From positions 2,478-66,477 of the forward strand of contig NZ_JAKZLF010000022.1 of NCBI RefSeq assembly GCF_022808855.1: a DNA stretch of 64,000 nucleotides, written 5' to 3'. This stretch comes from Anaeromyxobacter soli. Its GTDB lineage: Bacteria; Myxococcota; Myxococcia; Myxococcales; Anaeromyxobacteraceae. Positions within the stretch are counted from its first letter, which is position 1. Every line of letters starts with the position of its first letter. Below are positions 1 to 10,598 of the stretch, piece after piece. Made by a program: the position numbers and the translations under genes. A model generated the notes under the pieces. That model was given only the letters and a program-made list of their open reading frames with translations, ran no database searches and was not told where the DNA came from.

Positions 1-17
1 GCGGGCCCGGGGCCGCC

Positions 18-28
18 GGGGGGGGGGG
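18..28. repeat. poly-G tract (11 G)
   Basis: An uninterrupted run of eleven G lies within a GC-only stretch at the window edge. No coding function is visible in the first 170 bases. Long G runs are prone to slippage and to sequencing error. Confidence 0.6.
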
Positions 29-172
29 CTCGGCCGCCCCGCGGCCGCCGCCCCGGCGGGCTCGCTTCGCTCGCCTGTTAGCGAATCATGATCGGCCGTT
101 TAGCCCCCGCAGGGCCTGGCTCCAGGCCGCGGCGCGGGGCTCGTACGTGGCGAGTCACGGGAGGTGCCCGCC

Positions 173-394
173 ATGCTCTCCGGCACGCTCGCCCCGCTGC
201 GCTGCGACGAGCTCTCAGAACGGCTCTCCGAGCTGATCGACGGAGAGCGCGATCCTGCCGTCCTGGTCCGCGTCAGGCTCCACGTCGCCCGCTGTCCCCC
301 GTGCGCGCGGCTCGCGCTCGAGCTGCTCGCCACCGTCGAGGCGATGCACGGGCTCTCCCGGCTCGTACGCCCGCCGCCGAGCGCGCTTCATTAG
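173..394 (+). CDS. small zinc-finger (zf-HC2-like) protein
   Basis: A 73-residue protein with an early Cys (CDEL) followed by a helix and an H-x3-C-x2-C motif (HVARCPPC). This is the arrangement of the putative zinc finger found at the N-terminus of anti-sigma factors. No membrane segment or sigma-binding extension follows, so it is a free-standing module. The ATG at 173 is preceded by GGGAGG at 159-164 with 8-nt spacing, which favours it over the GTG at 164. No sigma factor gene adjoins. A role in regulating a sigma factor or in zinc sensing is a guess from the motif only. Confidence 0.55.
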   Translation: MLSGTLAPLRCDELSERLSELIDGERDPAVLVRVRLHVARCPPCARLALELLATVEAMHGLSRLVRPPPSALH

Positions 395-406
395 GCCGCT
401 CGGGCG

Positions 407-757
407 TCAGCGGCGGGACTCGGGCAGCCGCGCCGCGCGCCACGCCAGCATGCCGCCCGCGAGCTGTACGGCGTCGAAGCCGCGCTCTCGCAGCAGGCGG
501 ACCGCGGGCGGGCTGCGGTGCGCGGACAGGCAGATCGCGACGACGGGGCGCGCGCGATCCAGCGCGAGCGCCTCCAGCCCCGAGACGAGCGCCGTGATGG
601 GGACGTTCACGGCTCCGCGGATGTGCCCCGCCGCGAACTCCGCCGCCGAGCGGACGTCGAGGAGGTGCGGCGCAGGCTTCTTCGAGATCCGGTCGTTCAG
701 CTCGTGCGCCGCGATCTCCGGGACGCGCCCGAAGGGAAACCACCAGGGGAGCTTCAT
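407..757 (-). CDS. rhodanese-like sulfurtransferase
   Basis: A 116-residue single-domain rhodanese, likely cytoplasmic, that would carry a persulfide on its catalytic cysteine. Visible landmarks are LLDVRSAAEFAAGHIRGAVNVP (residues 32-53), the CH2A-type signature, and the active loop C76-L-S-A-H-R-S, close to the usual C-x-x-G-x-R-S with Ala for Gly. A C-terminal GG-M-x-AW segment matches the family. It is divergent from a CoA-disulfide-reductase-like flavoprotein starting at 884; the two families are often paired in sulfane sulfur metabolism. The donor and acceptor thiols are unknown. Confidence 0.85.
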   Translation of the reverse strand: MKLPWWFPFGRVPEIAAHELNDRISKKPAPHLLDVRSAAEFAAGHIRGAVNVPITALVSGLEALALDRARPVVAICLSAHRSPPAVRLLRERGFDAVQLAGGMLAWRAARLPESRR

Positions 758-883
758 GCCGCCATGAGAGCCGCGCCGTCGCGGGCGGGTTCGGCGGCCG
801 CCATCCGCGGCCGCCATCCGGGCGAGGCTCGCCCTCCCGGCGAACCGGCGCGCGTGCCGGCTGGCTCGCACGGGGGAGGGGCC

Positions 884-2251
884 ATGGCACGAATCGTGGT
901 CATCGGCGGCGTCGCGGCGGGCATGAGCGCCGCGAGCCAGGCGAAGCGCCGCGCGCCGGAGGCGGAGGTCGTGGTGCTCGAGCGCGGACCCCACGTCTCC
1001 TACGGCGCGTGCGGCATGCCCTACAACCTCCTCGACCCGTCCCGGCCGATCGAGGACCTCGTGGTGATCACGCCGGAGCGCTTCCGCCGCGAGCGCGGGA
1101 TCGACGTCCGCACCGGGCACGCGGCGACCGGGATCGACGTGGAGCGCCGCGTCGTGCACGGGCGCGACCTCGCGTCCGGTCGCCCCTACGAGCTCCACTA
1201 CGACGCGCTCGTGATCGCGACCGGTGCGCGCGCCGTCCGGCCGCCGCTGCCGGGGATGGAGCTCCCCGGCGTGTTCGTGCTGCGCGAGCTCACCGACGGC
1301 GCCGCGATGAAGCGCTTCCTCGCGGAGGCCGCGCCGCGGCGCGCGGTGATCGTCGGCGCCGGGTACGTCGGCATGGAGATGGCGGAGGCGCTGCGCGCGC
1401 GGGGCCTCGAGGTCACGGTGCTCGAGAAGCTCGAAGAGCTGCTGCCCGGCTTCGCACGCCCGCTGGTGGACGAGGTCGCGGCCGAGCTCGGGCGGCACGG
1501 GGTCGAGGCCCACACCGGCCTCGCGGTCCAGGAGATCCGGCGCGAGGGCCGAGGCCTCGTCGTGGCGACCGATCGCGGCGCGTTCCCGGCCGAGCTCGTG
1601 CTCGTCTCCGTCGGCGTGCGCCCGAACACCGCGCTCGCGCAGGCGGCGGGGATCGTCCTCGGCGCGAGCGGCGCGATCGCCGTCGACGACGCGCAACGGA
1701 CGAGCGCGCCCGCGGTGTGGGCGGCGGGCGACTGCGCGGAGGCGCGGCACCTCGTCACCGCCCGCCCCGCGTGGATCCCGCTCGGGACGACCGCGAACAA
1801 GCAGGGCAAGGTGGCCGGCGCGAACGCCGCCGGCGCGGACGAGCGGTTCGGCGGGATCGTCGGGAGCGCTGCGTTCAAGGTCTTCGGGCTGGAGGTGGGG
1901 CGGACCGGGCTCGGCCCCGCGGACGCGAGCCGCTCGGGCCTCGACTTCGTCACCGCCACCTCGACGCACCGCAGCCGCGGTCACGCCTACCCCGGCGCGA
2001 GCACGCTCACCACGGTGCTCGTCGCGGAGCGCGGGTCCGGGCGGCTGCTGGGGGCCCAGCTGGTCGGCGCCGAGGGCGTCACGGGCCGCGTCGACGTGCT
2101 CGCGACGGCGCTCACCGCCCGGATGACGGTCTCCGACCTGGAGCAGCTCGATCTCGCCTACGCACCCCCGCTCGCTCCGGTGTACGACCCCATCCTCGTC
2201 GCGGCCGGCGTGACCGCGAAGGAGCTCGCGAAGGGCCGCCGGCCCTCCTGA
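884..2251 (+). CDS. FAD-dependent pyridine nucleotide-disulfide oxidoreductase (CoA-disulfide reductase / NADH oxidase family)
   Basis: A 455-residue flavoprotein of the single-cysteine branch of the disulfide reductase family (CoA-disulfide reductase, NADH oxidase/peroxidase, NADH-dependent persulfide reductase). The N-terminal FAD site is IGGVAAGMSA (residues 7-16). The redox cysteine is C43 in SYGACGMPYN. A second dinucleotide-binding fold begins at VIVGAGYVGMEMAE, and the GDCAE FAD motif and a C-terminal dimerisation domain follow. There is no fused C-terminal rhodanese domain; a separate rhodanese is encoded divergently next door, which favours a CoA-persulfide or sulfane role. ATG 884 has a GGAGG box just upstream; an open frame extends further but is probably non-coding. 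Confidence 0.85.
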   Translation: MARIVVIGGVAAGMSAASQAKRRAPEAEVVVLERGPHVSYGACGMPYNLLDPSRPIEDLVVITPERFRRERGIDVRTGHAATGIDVERRVVHGRDLASGRPYELHYDALVIATGARAVRPPLPGMELPGVFVLRELTDGAAMKRFLAEAAPRRAVIVGAGYVGMEMAEALRARGLEVTVLEKLEELLPGFARPLVDEVAAELGRHGVEAHTGLAVQEIRREGRGLVVATDRGAFPAELVLVSVGVRPNTALAQAAGIVLGASGAIAVDDAQRTSAPAVWAAGDCAEARHLVTARPAWIPLGTTANKQGKVAGANAAGADERFGGIVGSAAFKVFGLEVGRTGLGPADASRSGLDFVTATSTHRSRGHAYPGASTLTTVLVAERGSGRLLGAQLVGAEGVTGRVDVLATALTARMTVSDLEQLDLAYAPPLAPVYDPILVAAGVTAKELAKGRRPS

Positions 2252-2305
2252 CGTCAGGGGCGCGCGAGGCCGCCGCCGTGGGGGCGGGAGGGTGCACCGC
2301 AGCGG

Positions 2306-3067
2306 CTACAGCCGCTCGTCGATGGCGCGATTCGACATCGCGTCCGCCTGCCCGTTCTCCTCGCGCGGGATGTGGCGGACCTGGATCCAGCTGAAGCCCT
2401 TGAGGAGCGCCTGCGCCTCGTCGTGGAGCGGCTTCAGGTGCTCGGCCTTCACGGCGTAGTCGCCGGCGAGCTGCTTCACGAGCAGCTCGGAGTCGGCGAA
2501 CACCTCGAGCTCCTTGATGCCCATCGCCTTCGCGCGCCGGAGCCCGAGGATGAGCCCCATGTACTCGGCGACGTTGTTCGTGGACTCGCCGAGGAACTTG
2601 CCGACCTTCGCGACGATGTGGCCGTCGGGGCTCACGATCACGGCGCCGGCGCCGGCCGGGCCGGGGTTGCCGCGCGCCGCGCCGTCGGTGAAGAGCCGGG
2701 TGCGCTTCTCGCGCTCCTCGACCACGGCCGCCGCGGCCTGGGCCGCCTCGCGCTCCGCCTGAGCGGCGCGCTCGCGGCGGCGCTGCTCGCGCTCCGCCTT
2801 CGAGAGGTCCATCGCCTCGTCGAGCTCCGCGGCGGAGCGGGCCGCCGCCTTCTCGACGTCGGTCTGCTTGCGGACCTTGATGCCCTTCGAGCCGCCGGGG
2901 GCGGCGGCCTCTCGCGCCTTCTCCGCCTCCTCGATGCGATCGGCGGCGGCGTCGATGAGCTTGCCGAGGGTGTCGCGGTCGTACCCCGAGTAGCGCTGGA
3001 GCGTCCGGGGGAGCTGCTCGTTCGCGGCGATGAAGCGGAGGAGCTCGGCCAGGACGGACTTCGCCAC
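2306..3067 (-). CDS. RNase HI-domain protein
   Basis: A 253-residue protein. Roughly residues 1-120 are a helical, charged region of unknown function. Residues from about 127 form a complete RNase H fold. The acidic catalytic residues are visible in LFTDGAARGNPGPAG (D), NNVAEYMGL (E), EVFADSELL (D) and ENGQADAMSNRA (D). It should cleave RNA in RNA/DNA hybrids in the cytoplasm, possibly as a minor RNase H beside a canonical enzyme. The GTG start at 3067 lies 8 bases after the stop of the zinc-ribbon gene, so the two are co-transcribed. Open frame upstream of the GTG overlaps that gene. Confidence 0.85.
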   Translation of the reverse strand: MAKSVLAELLRFIAANEQLPRTLQRYSGYDRDTLGKLIDAAADRIEEAEKAREAAAPGGSKGIKVRKQTDVEKAAARSAAELDEAMDLSKAEREQRRRERAAQAEREAAQAAAAVVEEREKRTRLFTDGAARGNPGPAGAGAVIVSPDGHIVAKVGKFLGESTNNVAEYMGLILGLRRAKAMGIKELEVFADSELLVKQLAGDYAVKAEHLKPLHDEAQALLKGFSWIQVRHIPREENGQADAMSNRAIDERL

Positions 3068-3075
3068 GGGGCGCC

Positions 3076-3816
3076 CTAGGCCGGCGACGGCGCCGGCGGG
3101 TTCACCGCGTCGGCCGAGTAGATGATGCGGTGGCAGTTGGGGCAGGTCTCGATCGAGTTCGCCCGCTGCAGCGTGATGGCGAGCTGCGGGGGGATGTTCC
3201 GGTGGCAGCCCTTGCACGTCATGCCGACCACCGGCGCGACCGCGACGCCCGCCCGGCGCCGCTTGATGTTCTCGTACTTCGCGAGGAGGCCCGGGTCGAC
3301 CTTCTTCGCGGCCTCGGCGCGGCGCGCGTCGAGCTCGCGGAGCTTCTCCTCGGCGGCCGCGGTGTGCTGGTCGAGCTCCTGCAGCTCGCCCTGCGCCGCG
3401 AGCTCACGCTCGGAGAGCGCGTCCGCCTTCGCGTCGAGCGTCTTGCGGATCTCGCCCGCCTGGGCGGTGAGCTCCTTCACGTGATCGCTCTGCGTCTCGT
3501 TCGACTTCTTCGCGATGTCGATCTCGCGGGACAGCGCGGCGTACTCGCGGGGCGTCTTGATCTCGCCGAGCCGGCCCTCCCACTTCTTGACCTTGTCGCG
3601 CTCCATCCCGAGGAGGCTGTCGAGCTGGCGCCGCTCGCGCTCGTTGCCCTCGAGGCGCAGCTTCTCGTCGTCGTAGGCCTTGCGGGCCTCGACGATCGCC
3701 GCCTCCACGGCCGTCCTCTTCGCGGGGATGGCGCCGAGCGCTCCCCGGACCTCGTTGGATTCGAGATCGATCTGCTGCAGCTCTTCCAGCGCCTTCAGCT
3801 TCTCACGCAACGACAA
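3076..3816 (-). CDS. coiled-coil C4 zinc-ribbon protein (DUF164 / zf-RING_7 family)
   Basis: A 246-residue protein. Residues 1-190 are long charged helices predicted to form an antiparallel coiled coil. The C-terminus carries two CxxC pairs (CKGCHRNIPP and CPNCHRII) that make a treble-clef-like zinc ribbon. This family is common in bacteria and is proposed to bind nucleic acid, but the function is not established. A TTG start at 3816 preceded by GAGGGAG is preferred. The longer reading from GTG 3846 would begin inside the tRNA gene, which is unlikely. It is the first gene of a pair with the RNase HI protein. Confidence 0.8.
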   Translation of the reverse strand: MSLREKLKALEELQQIDLESNEVRGALGAIPAKRTAVEAAIVEARKAYDDEKLRLEGNERERRQLDSLLGMERDKVKKWEGRLGEIKTPREYAALSREIDIAKKSNETQSDHVKELTAQAGEIRKTLDAKADALSERELAAQGELQELDQHTAAAEEKLRELDARRAEAAKKVDPGLLAKYENIKRRRAGVAVAPVVGMTCKGCHRNIPPQLAITLQRANSIETCPNCHRIIYSADAVNPPAPSPA

Positions 3817-3837
3817 GGCTCTCGCTCCCTCGAATGA

Positions 3838-3910
3838 TGGGCCCACCAGGATTCGAACCTGGATCGAATCGGTTATGAGCCGACCGCTCTGACCGTTGAG
3901 CTATGGGCCC
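3838..3910 (-). tRNA. tRNA with CAU anticodon (Met, or Ile2 after lysidine modification)
   Basis: A 73-nt cloverleaf reads on the minus strand. The acceptor stem GGGCCCA pairs with TGGGCCC, and the discriminator is A. The D stem is GCTC/GAGC, the anticodon stem GTCGG/CCGAT with loop CTCATAA, and the T stem CCAGG/CCTGG with loop TTCGAAT. The anticodon is CAU. The acceptor has C4-G69 and C5-G68, described determinants for the lysidine synthetase TilS in E. coli tRNA-Ile2, and the first pair is G-C, so it is not the initiator. Ile2 is favoured but elongator Met cannot be excluded. CCA is not encoded. Confidence 0.9.
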
Positions 3911-3948
3911 AGGGTCCCAGCAGGCACCGTCTACCACATCACGACGAC

Positions 3949-6297
<2,349 letters not shown>

Positions 6298-6404
6298 GTG
6301 CTTCGGCTCCTTCAACGGCTCGGCTGCTCGAGGTGGCGCTTCCTTAACGTGCCTGGGGCGGGCGAGCCCGGCGAACTTCCCTAGAATGCTCCGCAGCTTG
6401 CGTT

Positions 6405-8279
6405 TCATCCGCTGCGCTCCAGCGACTGCAGCCGGCGCTGCAGGTCCCGCTTCTGGTTGACGAGCCGCTGGTAGCGGGTCGAGAGGTCGTCGACGGAGGC
6501 GCTCCCCGCCCTGGCGACCCGCTTCTCCGCCTCACCCATCTCCAACCCCAGCCGCTCCAGCTTCGATTTCACCGCCGCCTTCCGCAGCTCGGTCACGGCG
6601 CCCTCCACCGGAGGCCGCGCCGGCCCGACGATGTCCCGGACGCGCCGGAACGCGTCCTCGTCCCCCGCTGCGCGCACACGCGCCAGCGCCGCGTCGAGCG
6701 GCATCGGCTCGCGGATGAGATCCCGCGCGAGCTCGGCGAGGGGCCCTGGGGGCATGAGCCCGGGCAGCCCCTCCTCCTCCGCGACACCGGCCAGCTCGGC
6801 CGGAAACGCCACCAGCAGCCCCAGGGCGTCGGCGGCGGGCCCCGGAAGGAGCAGCTTCACCCGGCTCGCCGGGGCCGTCCTCGCGGGGGGCCTCGGCGGC
6901 ACGGGCGCCGCTTCCGGGCGGGCGGGCGCTTGCCTCCTCGGCTGCTCCCCCTCGAGCTCGGCCCGGAGCGCGCCCAGGTCGAGGTCGAGCCGCTTCGCGA
7001 TCGCGTCCTCGAAGACAGAACGCGCGAGACCCTCCGGCATCATCCGCACGAATGGCGTGAGCTCGCGGACGGCGGCGAGCTTCGCCTCCAGGGCGGCGTC
7101 CCGCGGGGCGCCCCCGCACGCCCGCTCGACGGCCCTGTCGATGAGGTGCTCGGAGAGCGGCGTCGCCTTGGCGAGCAGCGCCTCCATCCCCGCCCGCCCG
7201 TGGGCGCGCGCGTACTCGTCCGGATCGGTCTTGCCGCCCTGCGACGGCAGGAGGGCGACCTTGCCCGAGACGCCCGCCGGGAAGAGCGCCGCCGCCGCCT
7301 TGGCGGGGGCGGCGAGGCCGGCGACGTCGCCGTCGAAGAGGATCGTCACCTCGCGGCAGTCGCACCGACCGAGCAGCTCGACGTGCTCCGCCGTCAGCGC
7401 CGTGCCGCAGACCGCCACCGCGTTCGCGATCCCCGCCTGGTGGAGCCCGATCACGTCGAAGTAGCCCTCGACCAGCACGGCGGTGCGCGTCTTGCGGATG
7501 CTCTCGCGCGCGAGCTCCAGCCCGTAGAGGACCTTCGACTTCTTGTAGAGGGGGGTCTCCGGCGTGTTGATGTACTTCGCCCCGGCCTTGTCGGAGGCCT
7601 CGCCGGGCATGACGCGGCCGCCGAAGCCGATGACCTGCCCGTCCATGCCGGCGATGGGGAACATGAGGCGGTTGCGGAACCGGTCGTAGGCCCCACCCTT
7701 CTCCTTCTCGACGAGCAGCCCGGCGCGCAGGAGCGCGTCGGGGCCGATGCCCTTCTCCGCGACCCGCGGCACGAGGTCGCCCCAGCCGTCCGCGGAGATC
7801 CCGATCCGGAACCGCCGGATCGCCTCCTCGCCGATGCCGCGCTCCTCGAGGTAGCGCCGCGCCTGCGCGCCGAACCGGCTCTGCAGGCGCGCAGCCCAGT
7901 AGCGAGCGGCCGCGTCGCACGCCGCGAGCACCTCGTTGCGCTCCTTGCGGCGCCGCCGGGCCTCGGCGCTGTCCTCCTCCGCCGCCTCGGGGATCTCGAC
8001 GCCCACCTCCTGCGCGAGCGCCTTCACCACCTCGGGGAACTCCTTGCCCTCGAGCCGCTGCAAGAAAGAGAACACGTCGCCGTACGCGCCACAGCCATAG
8101 CACTTGAAGTGCTTGTCCTCCGGGTAGACGTGGAAGCTCGGCGTGCGCTCCCCGTGGAAGACGCAGCAGCCCTTCCACGTCCGTCCGGACCTCTTGAGCT
8201 CCACGTGGCGGCCGATCACCGCCACGACGTCGACGCGATCCCGGACCTGCTCGATGAGCGCCTCGGGGATCAGGAGCAT
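6405..8279 (-). CDS. dnaG: DNA primase DnaG
   Basis: A 624-residue replicative primase that makes RNA primers at the fork. The CHC2 zinc finger is complete (C39, H42, C60, C63 in CVFH and CYGC). The RNA polymerase core follows, and the TOPRIM motifs [13 protein letters not shown] and LFDGDVAG are visible near residues 270 and 315. The C-terminal third, with a Pro/Ala-rich linker near 470, should hold the DnaB-interacting domain. It lies between yqeY and rpoD in the macromolecular synthesis operon. Its TGA stop overlaps an ATG at 6408. Confidence 0.97.
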   Translation of the reverse strand: MLLIPEALIEQVRDRVDVVAVIGRHVELKRSGRTWKGCCVFHGERTPSFHVYPEDKHFKCYGCGAYGDVFSFLQRLEGKEFPEVVKALAQEVGVEIPEAAEEDSAEARRRRKERNEVLAACDAAARYWAARLQSRFGAQARRYLEERGIGEEAIRRFRIGISADGWGDLVPRVAEKGIGPDALLRAGLLVEKEKGGAYDRFRNRLMFPIAGMDGQVIGFGGRVMPGEASDKAGAKYINTPETPLYKKSKVLYGLELARESIRKTRTAVLVEGYFDVIGLHQAGIANAVAVCGTALTAEHVELLGRCDCREVTILFDGDVAGLAAPAKAAAALFPAGVSGKVALLPSQGGKTDPDEYARAHGRAGMEALLAKATPLSEHLIDRAVERACGGAPRDAALEAKLAAVRELTPFVRMMPEGLARSVFEDAIAKRLDLDLGALRAELEGEQPRRQAPARPEAAPVPPRPPARTAPASRVKLLLPGPAADALGLLVAFPAELAGVAEEEGLPGLMPPGPLAELARDLIREPMPLDAALARVRAAGDEDAFRRVRDIVGPARPPVEGAVTELRKAAVKSKLERLGLEMGEAEKRVARAGSASVDDLSTRYQRLVNQKRDLQRRLQSLERSG

Positions 8280-8330
8280 CCTCTTCGATGCGGATGCGCG
8301 CCCGTCCGCGCACCCGGCGGAACGTGAGCG

Positions 8331-8780
8331 CTACTTCGCGGCGAGGCGCGCCTTCACCATGTCGCTGACCGTCTTCCCCTCCGCCCGCCCCTGGACCTCC
8401 GGCAGGAGGGCCTTCATCACCGCCCCCATGTCCTTCGGCCCCTGCGCCCCCGTCTTCTGGATCGCGGCGTCCACCTTCGCGCGCAGCTCGTCCTCGCCGA
8501 GCTGTGCGGGCAGGTAGCCCTGGAGGACGAGGATCTCGGCCTCCTCCTTGTCCGCGAGGTCCGCGCGGTTGCCGGCGCGGTACTGCTCGACCGAGTCGCG
8601 GCGCCGCTTGATCTCGGTGGCGATGACGGCCAGCACGCCCGCGTCGTCGAGCGGCTTCATCACCTCGATCTCGCGGTACTTGATGGCGCTCTTCAGCATC
8701 CGGATCACGCTGAGCTTCGGCGCGTCCTTGTCCCGCATCGCGGCCTTCATGTCCGCGTCGAGCGTCTCCTTGAGCGCCAT
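8331..8780 (-). CDS. yqeY: GatB/YqeY domain-containing protein
   Basis: A 149-residue protein of the YqeY family, related to the tRNA-binding tail of the GatB amidotransferase subunit. Recognisable features are the N-terminal MALKETLDADMKAAM, the ARDK-like helix RDKDAPKLSVIRMLKSAIK, and the C-terminal GPKDMGAVMKALLPEVQGR stretch typical of the family. Its biochemical role is not settled; it is proposed to act with tRNA-dependent amidation or translation. ATG 8780 has GGGAGGGG upstream. It starts 21 nt after the rpsU stop, in the usual rpsU-yqeY-dnaG order. Confidence 0.92.
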   Translation of the reverse strand: MALKETLDADMKAAMRDKDAPKLSVIRMLKSAIKYREIEVMKPLDDAGVLAVIATEIKRRRDSVEQYRAGNRADLADKEEAEILVLQGYLPAQLGEDELRAKVDAAIQKTGAQGPKDMGAVMKALLPEVQGRAEGKTVSDMVKARLAAK

Positions 8781-8800
8781 CGTCGACCCCTCCCGAGCGA

Positions 8801-8995
8801 CTAGAAGGTCTTGCGCATCTTCTTCATCGCGCGCTTCTTGGCGGCGAGGGCCTTCTTCTTGCGCTTCACGGACGGCTTCTCGTAGTGCTCGCGCTTGCGG
8901 ATCTCCGAGAGGATCCCCGCCTTCTCGCACTGCTTCTTGAAGCGCTTCATCGCATTCTCGAAGGACTCGCCGTCCTTGACGCGCACGCCGGTCAT
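8801..8995 (-). CDS. rpsU: 30S ribosomal protein S21
   Basis: A 64-residue basic protein with the S21 pattern: [18 protein letters not shown], then [21 protein letters not shown] and a Lys/Arg-rich tail. S21 is the small-subunit protein that helps mRNA engagement near the anti-Shine-Dalgarno. It opens the rpsU-yqeY-dnaG-rpoD operon. A near-consensus promoter (9103-9131) and a GC-rich leader hairpin (9057-9080) lie upstream, so the operon has its own control independent of his transcription. Confidence 0.96.
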   Translation of the reverse strand: MTGVRVKDGESFENAMKRFKKQCEKAGILSEIRKREHYEKPSVKRKKKALAAKKRAMKKMRKTF

Positions 8996-9056
8996 CCAGT
9001 TCGTCTCCGCTCTCTGTTTACTTCGATCTCGGGTTTACCGCCGAAACGCAAAACGA

Positions 9057-9080
9057 GCCGGGCACCCTCGGACGCCCGGC
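9057..9080 (-). terminator. leader hairpin followed by T-rich bases (attenuator or terminator)
   Basis: A perfect 7-bp stem, GCCGGGC/GCCCGGC, has a 10-nt loop. Read on the minus strand it is followed by TCGTTTTGCGTTT. It lies between the rpsU promoter and the rpsU start. It could end his transcription and also attenuate rpsU operon mRNA. Confidence 0.5.
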
Positions 9081-9102
9081 CCTCCGTGCGGCTGAGGGGC
9101 GG

Positions 9103-9131
9103 CTATTAGACGAAATCCTCACCCCTGTCAA
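9103..9131 (-). promoter_or_regulatory. sigma-70 promoter for rpsU-yqeY-dnaG-rpoD
   Basis: On the minus strand a perfect -35 TTGACA (9126-9131) is separated by 17 bp from a -10 TAATAG (9103-9108). The -35 box covers the end of hisE, whose stop codon ends at 9128. Transcription should start near 9096, giving a leader of about 100 nt before rpsU. Confidence 0.8.
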
Positions 9132-9469
9132 GGGGTTCCGCCCCCGCCGGCCTTCTGCCGGCGAGGCCCGCCGTGGCGCCGCTCGAGCACCGCGTACACC
9201 TCCGCAGGCGTCACGTCCGCCGCCGAGAGGAGCACGTAGAGGTGATACAGCAGATCGGCCGCCTCATGGGCGACGTGGTCCTTCGTGTCCCGGCCGGCCT
9301 CGAGCGCCTGGTGGGCCTCGTTCACCTCGTACGCTTCCTCGATGATCTTCCGGCGGATGCGGGACGGGTTCGAGAGGAGCTGCCGGGTGTAGCTCTCGGT
9401 CGCGCCGAGGTCGGCCTTGCGCGACTCGATGGTCGCCCAGAGCTGGGCGAGGAAGCGTTCGTCTGCCAT
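9128..9469 (-). CDS. hisE: phosphoribosyl-ATP pyrophosphatase HisE
   Basis: A 113-residue enzyme of histidine synthesis step 2, hydrolysing phosphoribosyl-ATP to phosphoribosyl-AMP. The all-alpha MazG-like fold is visible, with the acidic motif [11 protein letters not shown] and the [10 protein letters not shown] motif that coordinate Mg. ATG 9469 lies inside the extended hisI frame, so hisI and hisE overlap by about 148 bp in different frames. It is the last gene of hisDBHAFIE. Its 3' end overlaps the rpsU promoter. Confidence 0.93.
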   Translation of the reverse strand: MADERFLAQLWATIESRKADLGATESYTRQLLSNPSRIRRKIIEEAYEVNEAHQALEAGRDTKDHVAHEAADLLYHLYVLLSAADVTPAEVYAVLERRHGGPRRQKAGGGGTP

Positions 9470-9831
9470 GGGATCTCCAGTATCTCCGAGAAGCAGCTCC
9501 GGGCGCCGGTGTGGCACGCGGGCCCGGTCTGCCGGACCACGTAGAGGACGGTGTCCCCGTCGCAGTCGAGCGCCATCGACCGGGTCTCCTGCACGTGGCC
9601 GCTCGTGTCGCCCTTCACCCAGATGGACTGCCGGCTTCGAGACCAGTACGTCGCCCGCCCGGTGCGAGCCGTGGCGAGCAGCGCCTCGCGGTTCGCCCAG
9701 GCGACCATGAGGACCGTCCCGTCCTCCTCCTGAGCGACCACCGGCACGAGCCCGCGATCGTCGAACTTCACCCGCCCGAGGAGCGCCTCGAGCGCGGCCG
9801 GGTCCGCGACGGGCGCCACGGGCCGCGTCAC
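9322..9831 (-). CDS. hisI: phosphoribosyl-AMP cyclohydrolase HisI
   Basis: A 169-residue frame whose first 120 residues or so are a complete HisI. The Zn/Mg motifs [11 protein letters not shown] (near 89) and [12 protein letters not shown] (near 103-114) are present. HisI opens the adenine ring of phosphoribosyl-AMP. Residues from about 120 to 169 are Ser/Arg/Pro-rich and are simply the -1 frame of hisE; no stop occurs earlier. Either the tail is real, or a frameshift joins HisI to HisE as in fused HisIE proteins. The start GTG at 9831 overlaps the hisF stop (GTGA). Confidence 0.9.
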   Translation of the reverse strand: MTRPVAPVADPAALEALLGRVKFDDRGLVPVVAQEEDGTVLMVAWANREALLATARTGRATYWSRSRQSIWVKGDTSGHVQETRSMALDCDGDTVLYVVRQTGPACHTGARSCFSEILEIPWQTNASSPSSGRPSSRARPTSARPRATPGSSSRTRPASAGRSSRKRTR

Positions 9832-10589
9832 GGACGCACCTCGATGCCGCGCTCGCGCAGGTACGCCTTGGCTTCCTGCACGGTGTGCTGCCCGTCGTGG
9901 AAGATCGACGCGGCGAGCGCGGCGTCGGCGATCCGCAAACCCTCGGCGAGGTGCTCGAGGGTGCCGACGCCCCCGGAGGCGATCACCGGGATGGTCACCG
10001 CCTCGCACACGCGCTCGAGGAGCTCGAGGTCGTAGCCCGCCCGCGTCCCGTCCCGGTCCATGCTGGTGAGGAGCAGCTCTCCCGCCCCGCGCCGCGCGAC
10101 CTCGCGCGCCCAGGCGACGCCCTCGAGCCCGGTCGGACGGCTCCCGCCCGCCACGTAGACCTCCCACTCCTGCGGCGAGGTGTGGGGCCGGCGCTTCACG
10201 TCGATGGCGACCACGAGCGCCTGCGCGCCCGCGATGCGCGACAGCCGGTCGACGAGCGACGGGTCCTTCACCGCCGCCGAGTTCACGGAGACCTTGTCCG
10301 CCCCGGCGTGGAGGAGCGCGACGAACTCCTCCTCGCTCCGCACGCCGCCGCCGACGGTGAGCGGCGCGAACACGCGCGCGGCGGTGCGGGTGACGAGGTC
10401 GAGCAGCGTCCCGCGGTTCTCCTGGGTGGCGGCGATGTCGAGGTAGGTGACCTCGTCGGCGCCCTGCGCGTCGTAGCGCTGCGCCGCCTCGACCGGGTCG
10501 CCGGCGTCGCGGAGGTTCTCGAACTTGACGCCCTTCACGACGCGGCCGCCCTTCACGTCGAGGCAGGGGATGATGCGCTTCGCGGGCAT
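9828..10589 (-). CDS. hisF: imidazole glycerol phosphate synthase cyclase subunit HisF
   Basis: A 253-residue (beta/alpha)8 barrel that closes the imidazole ring using ammonia from HisH. The start has the typical [16 protein letters not shown], with catalytic Asp11. The second catalytic Asp is in [13 protein letters not shown] (near 176-188), and the phosphate-binding loop [13 protein letters not shown] follows. Length and termini are normal. It starts 9 nt after hisA ends and overlaps hisI by GTGA. Confidence 0.96.
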   Translation of the reverse strand: MPAKRIIPCLDVKGGRVVKGVKFENLRDAGDPVEAAQRYDAQGADEVTYLDIAATQENRGTLLDLVTRTAARVFAPLTVGGGVRSEEEFVALLHAGADKVSVNSAAVKDPSLVDRLSRIAGAQALVVAIDVKRRPHTSPQEWEVYVAGGSRPTGLEGVAWAREVARRGAGELLLTSMDRDGTRAGYDLELLERVCEAVTIPVIASGGVGTLEHLAEGLRIADAALAASIFHDGQHTVQEAKAYLRERGIEVRP

Positions 10590-10598
10590 GTCCGGATC

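Noticed and set aside
3844-3846. GTG 3846 as start of the zinc-ribbon gene
   Set aside because: It lies inside the tRNA gene. TTG 3816 has a good ribosome binding site and removes the overlap.
6406-6408. ATG 6408 as the rpoD start, overlapping the dnaG stop
   Set aside because: The ATGA overlap is tempting, but AAGGAG correctly spaced before ATG 6297 is stronger. The 37 extra residues have no family support.
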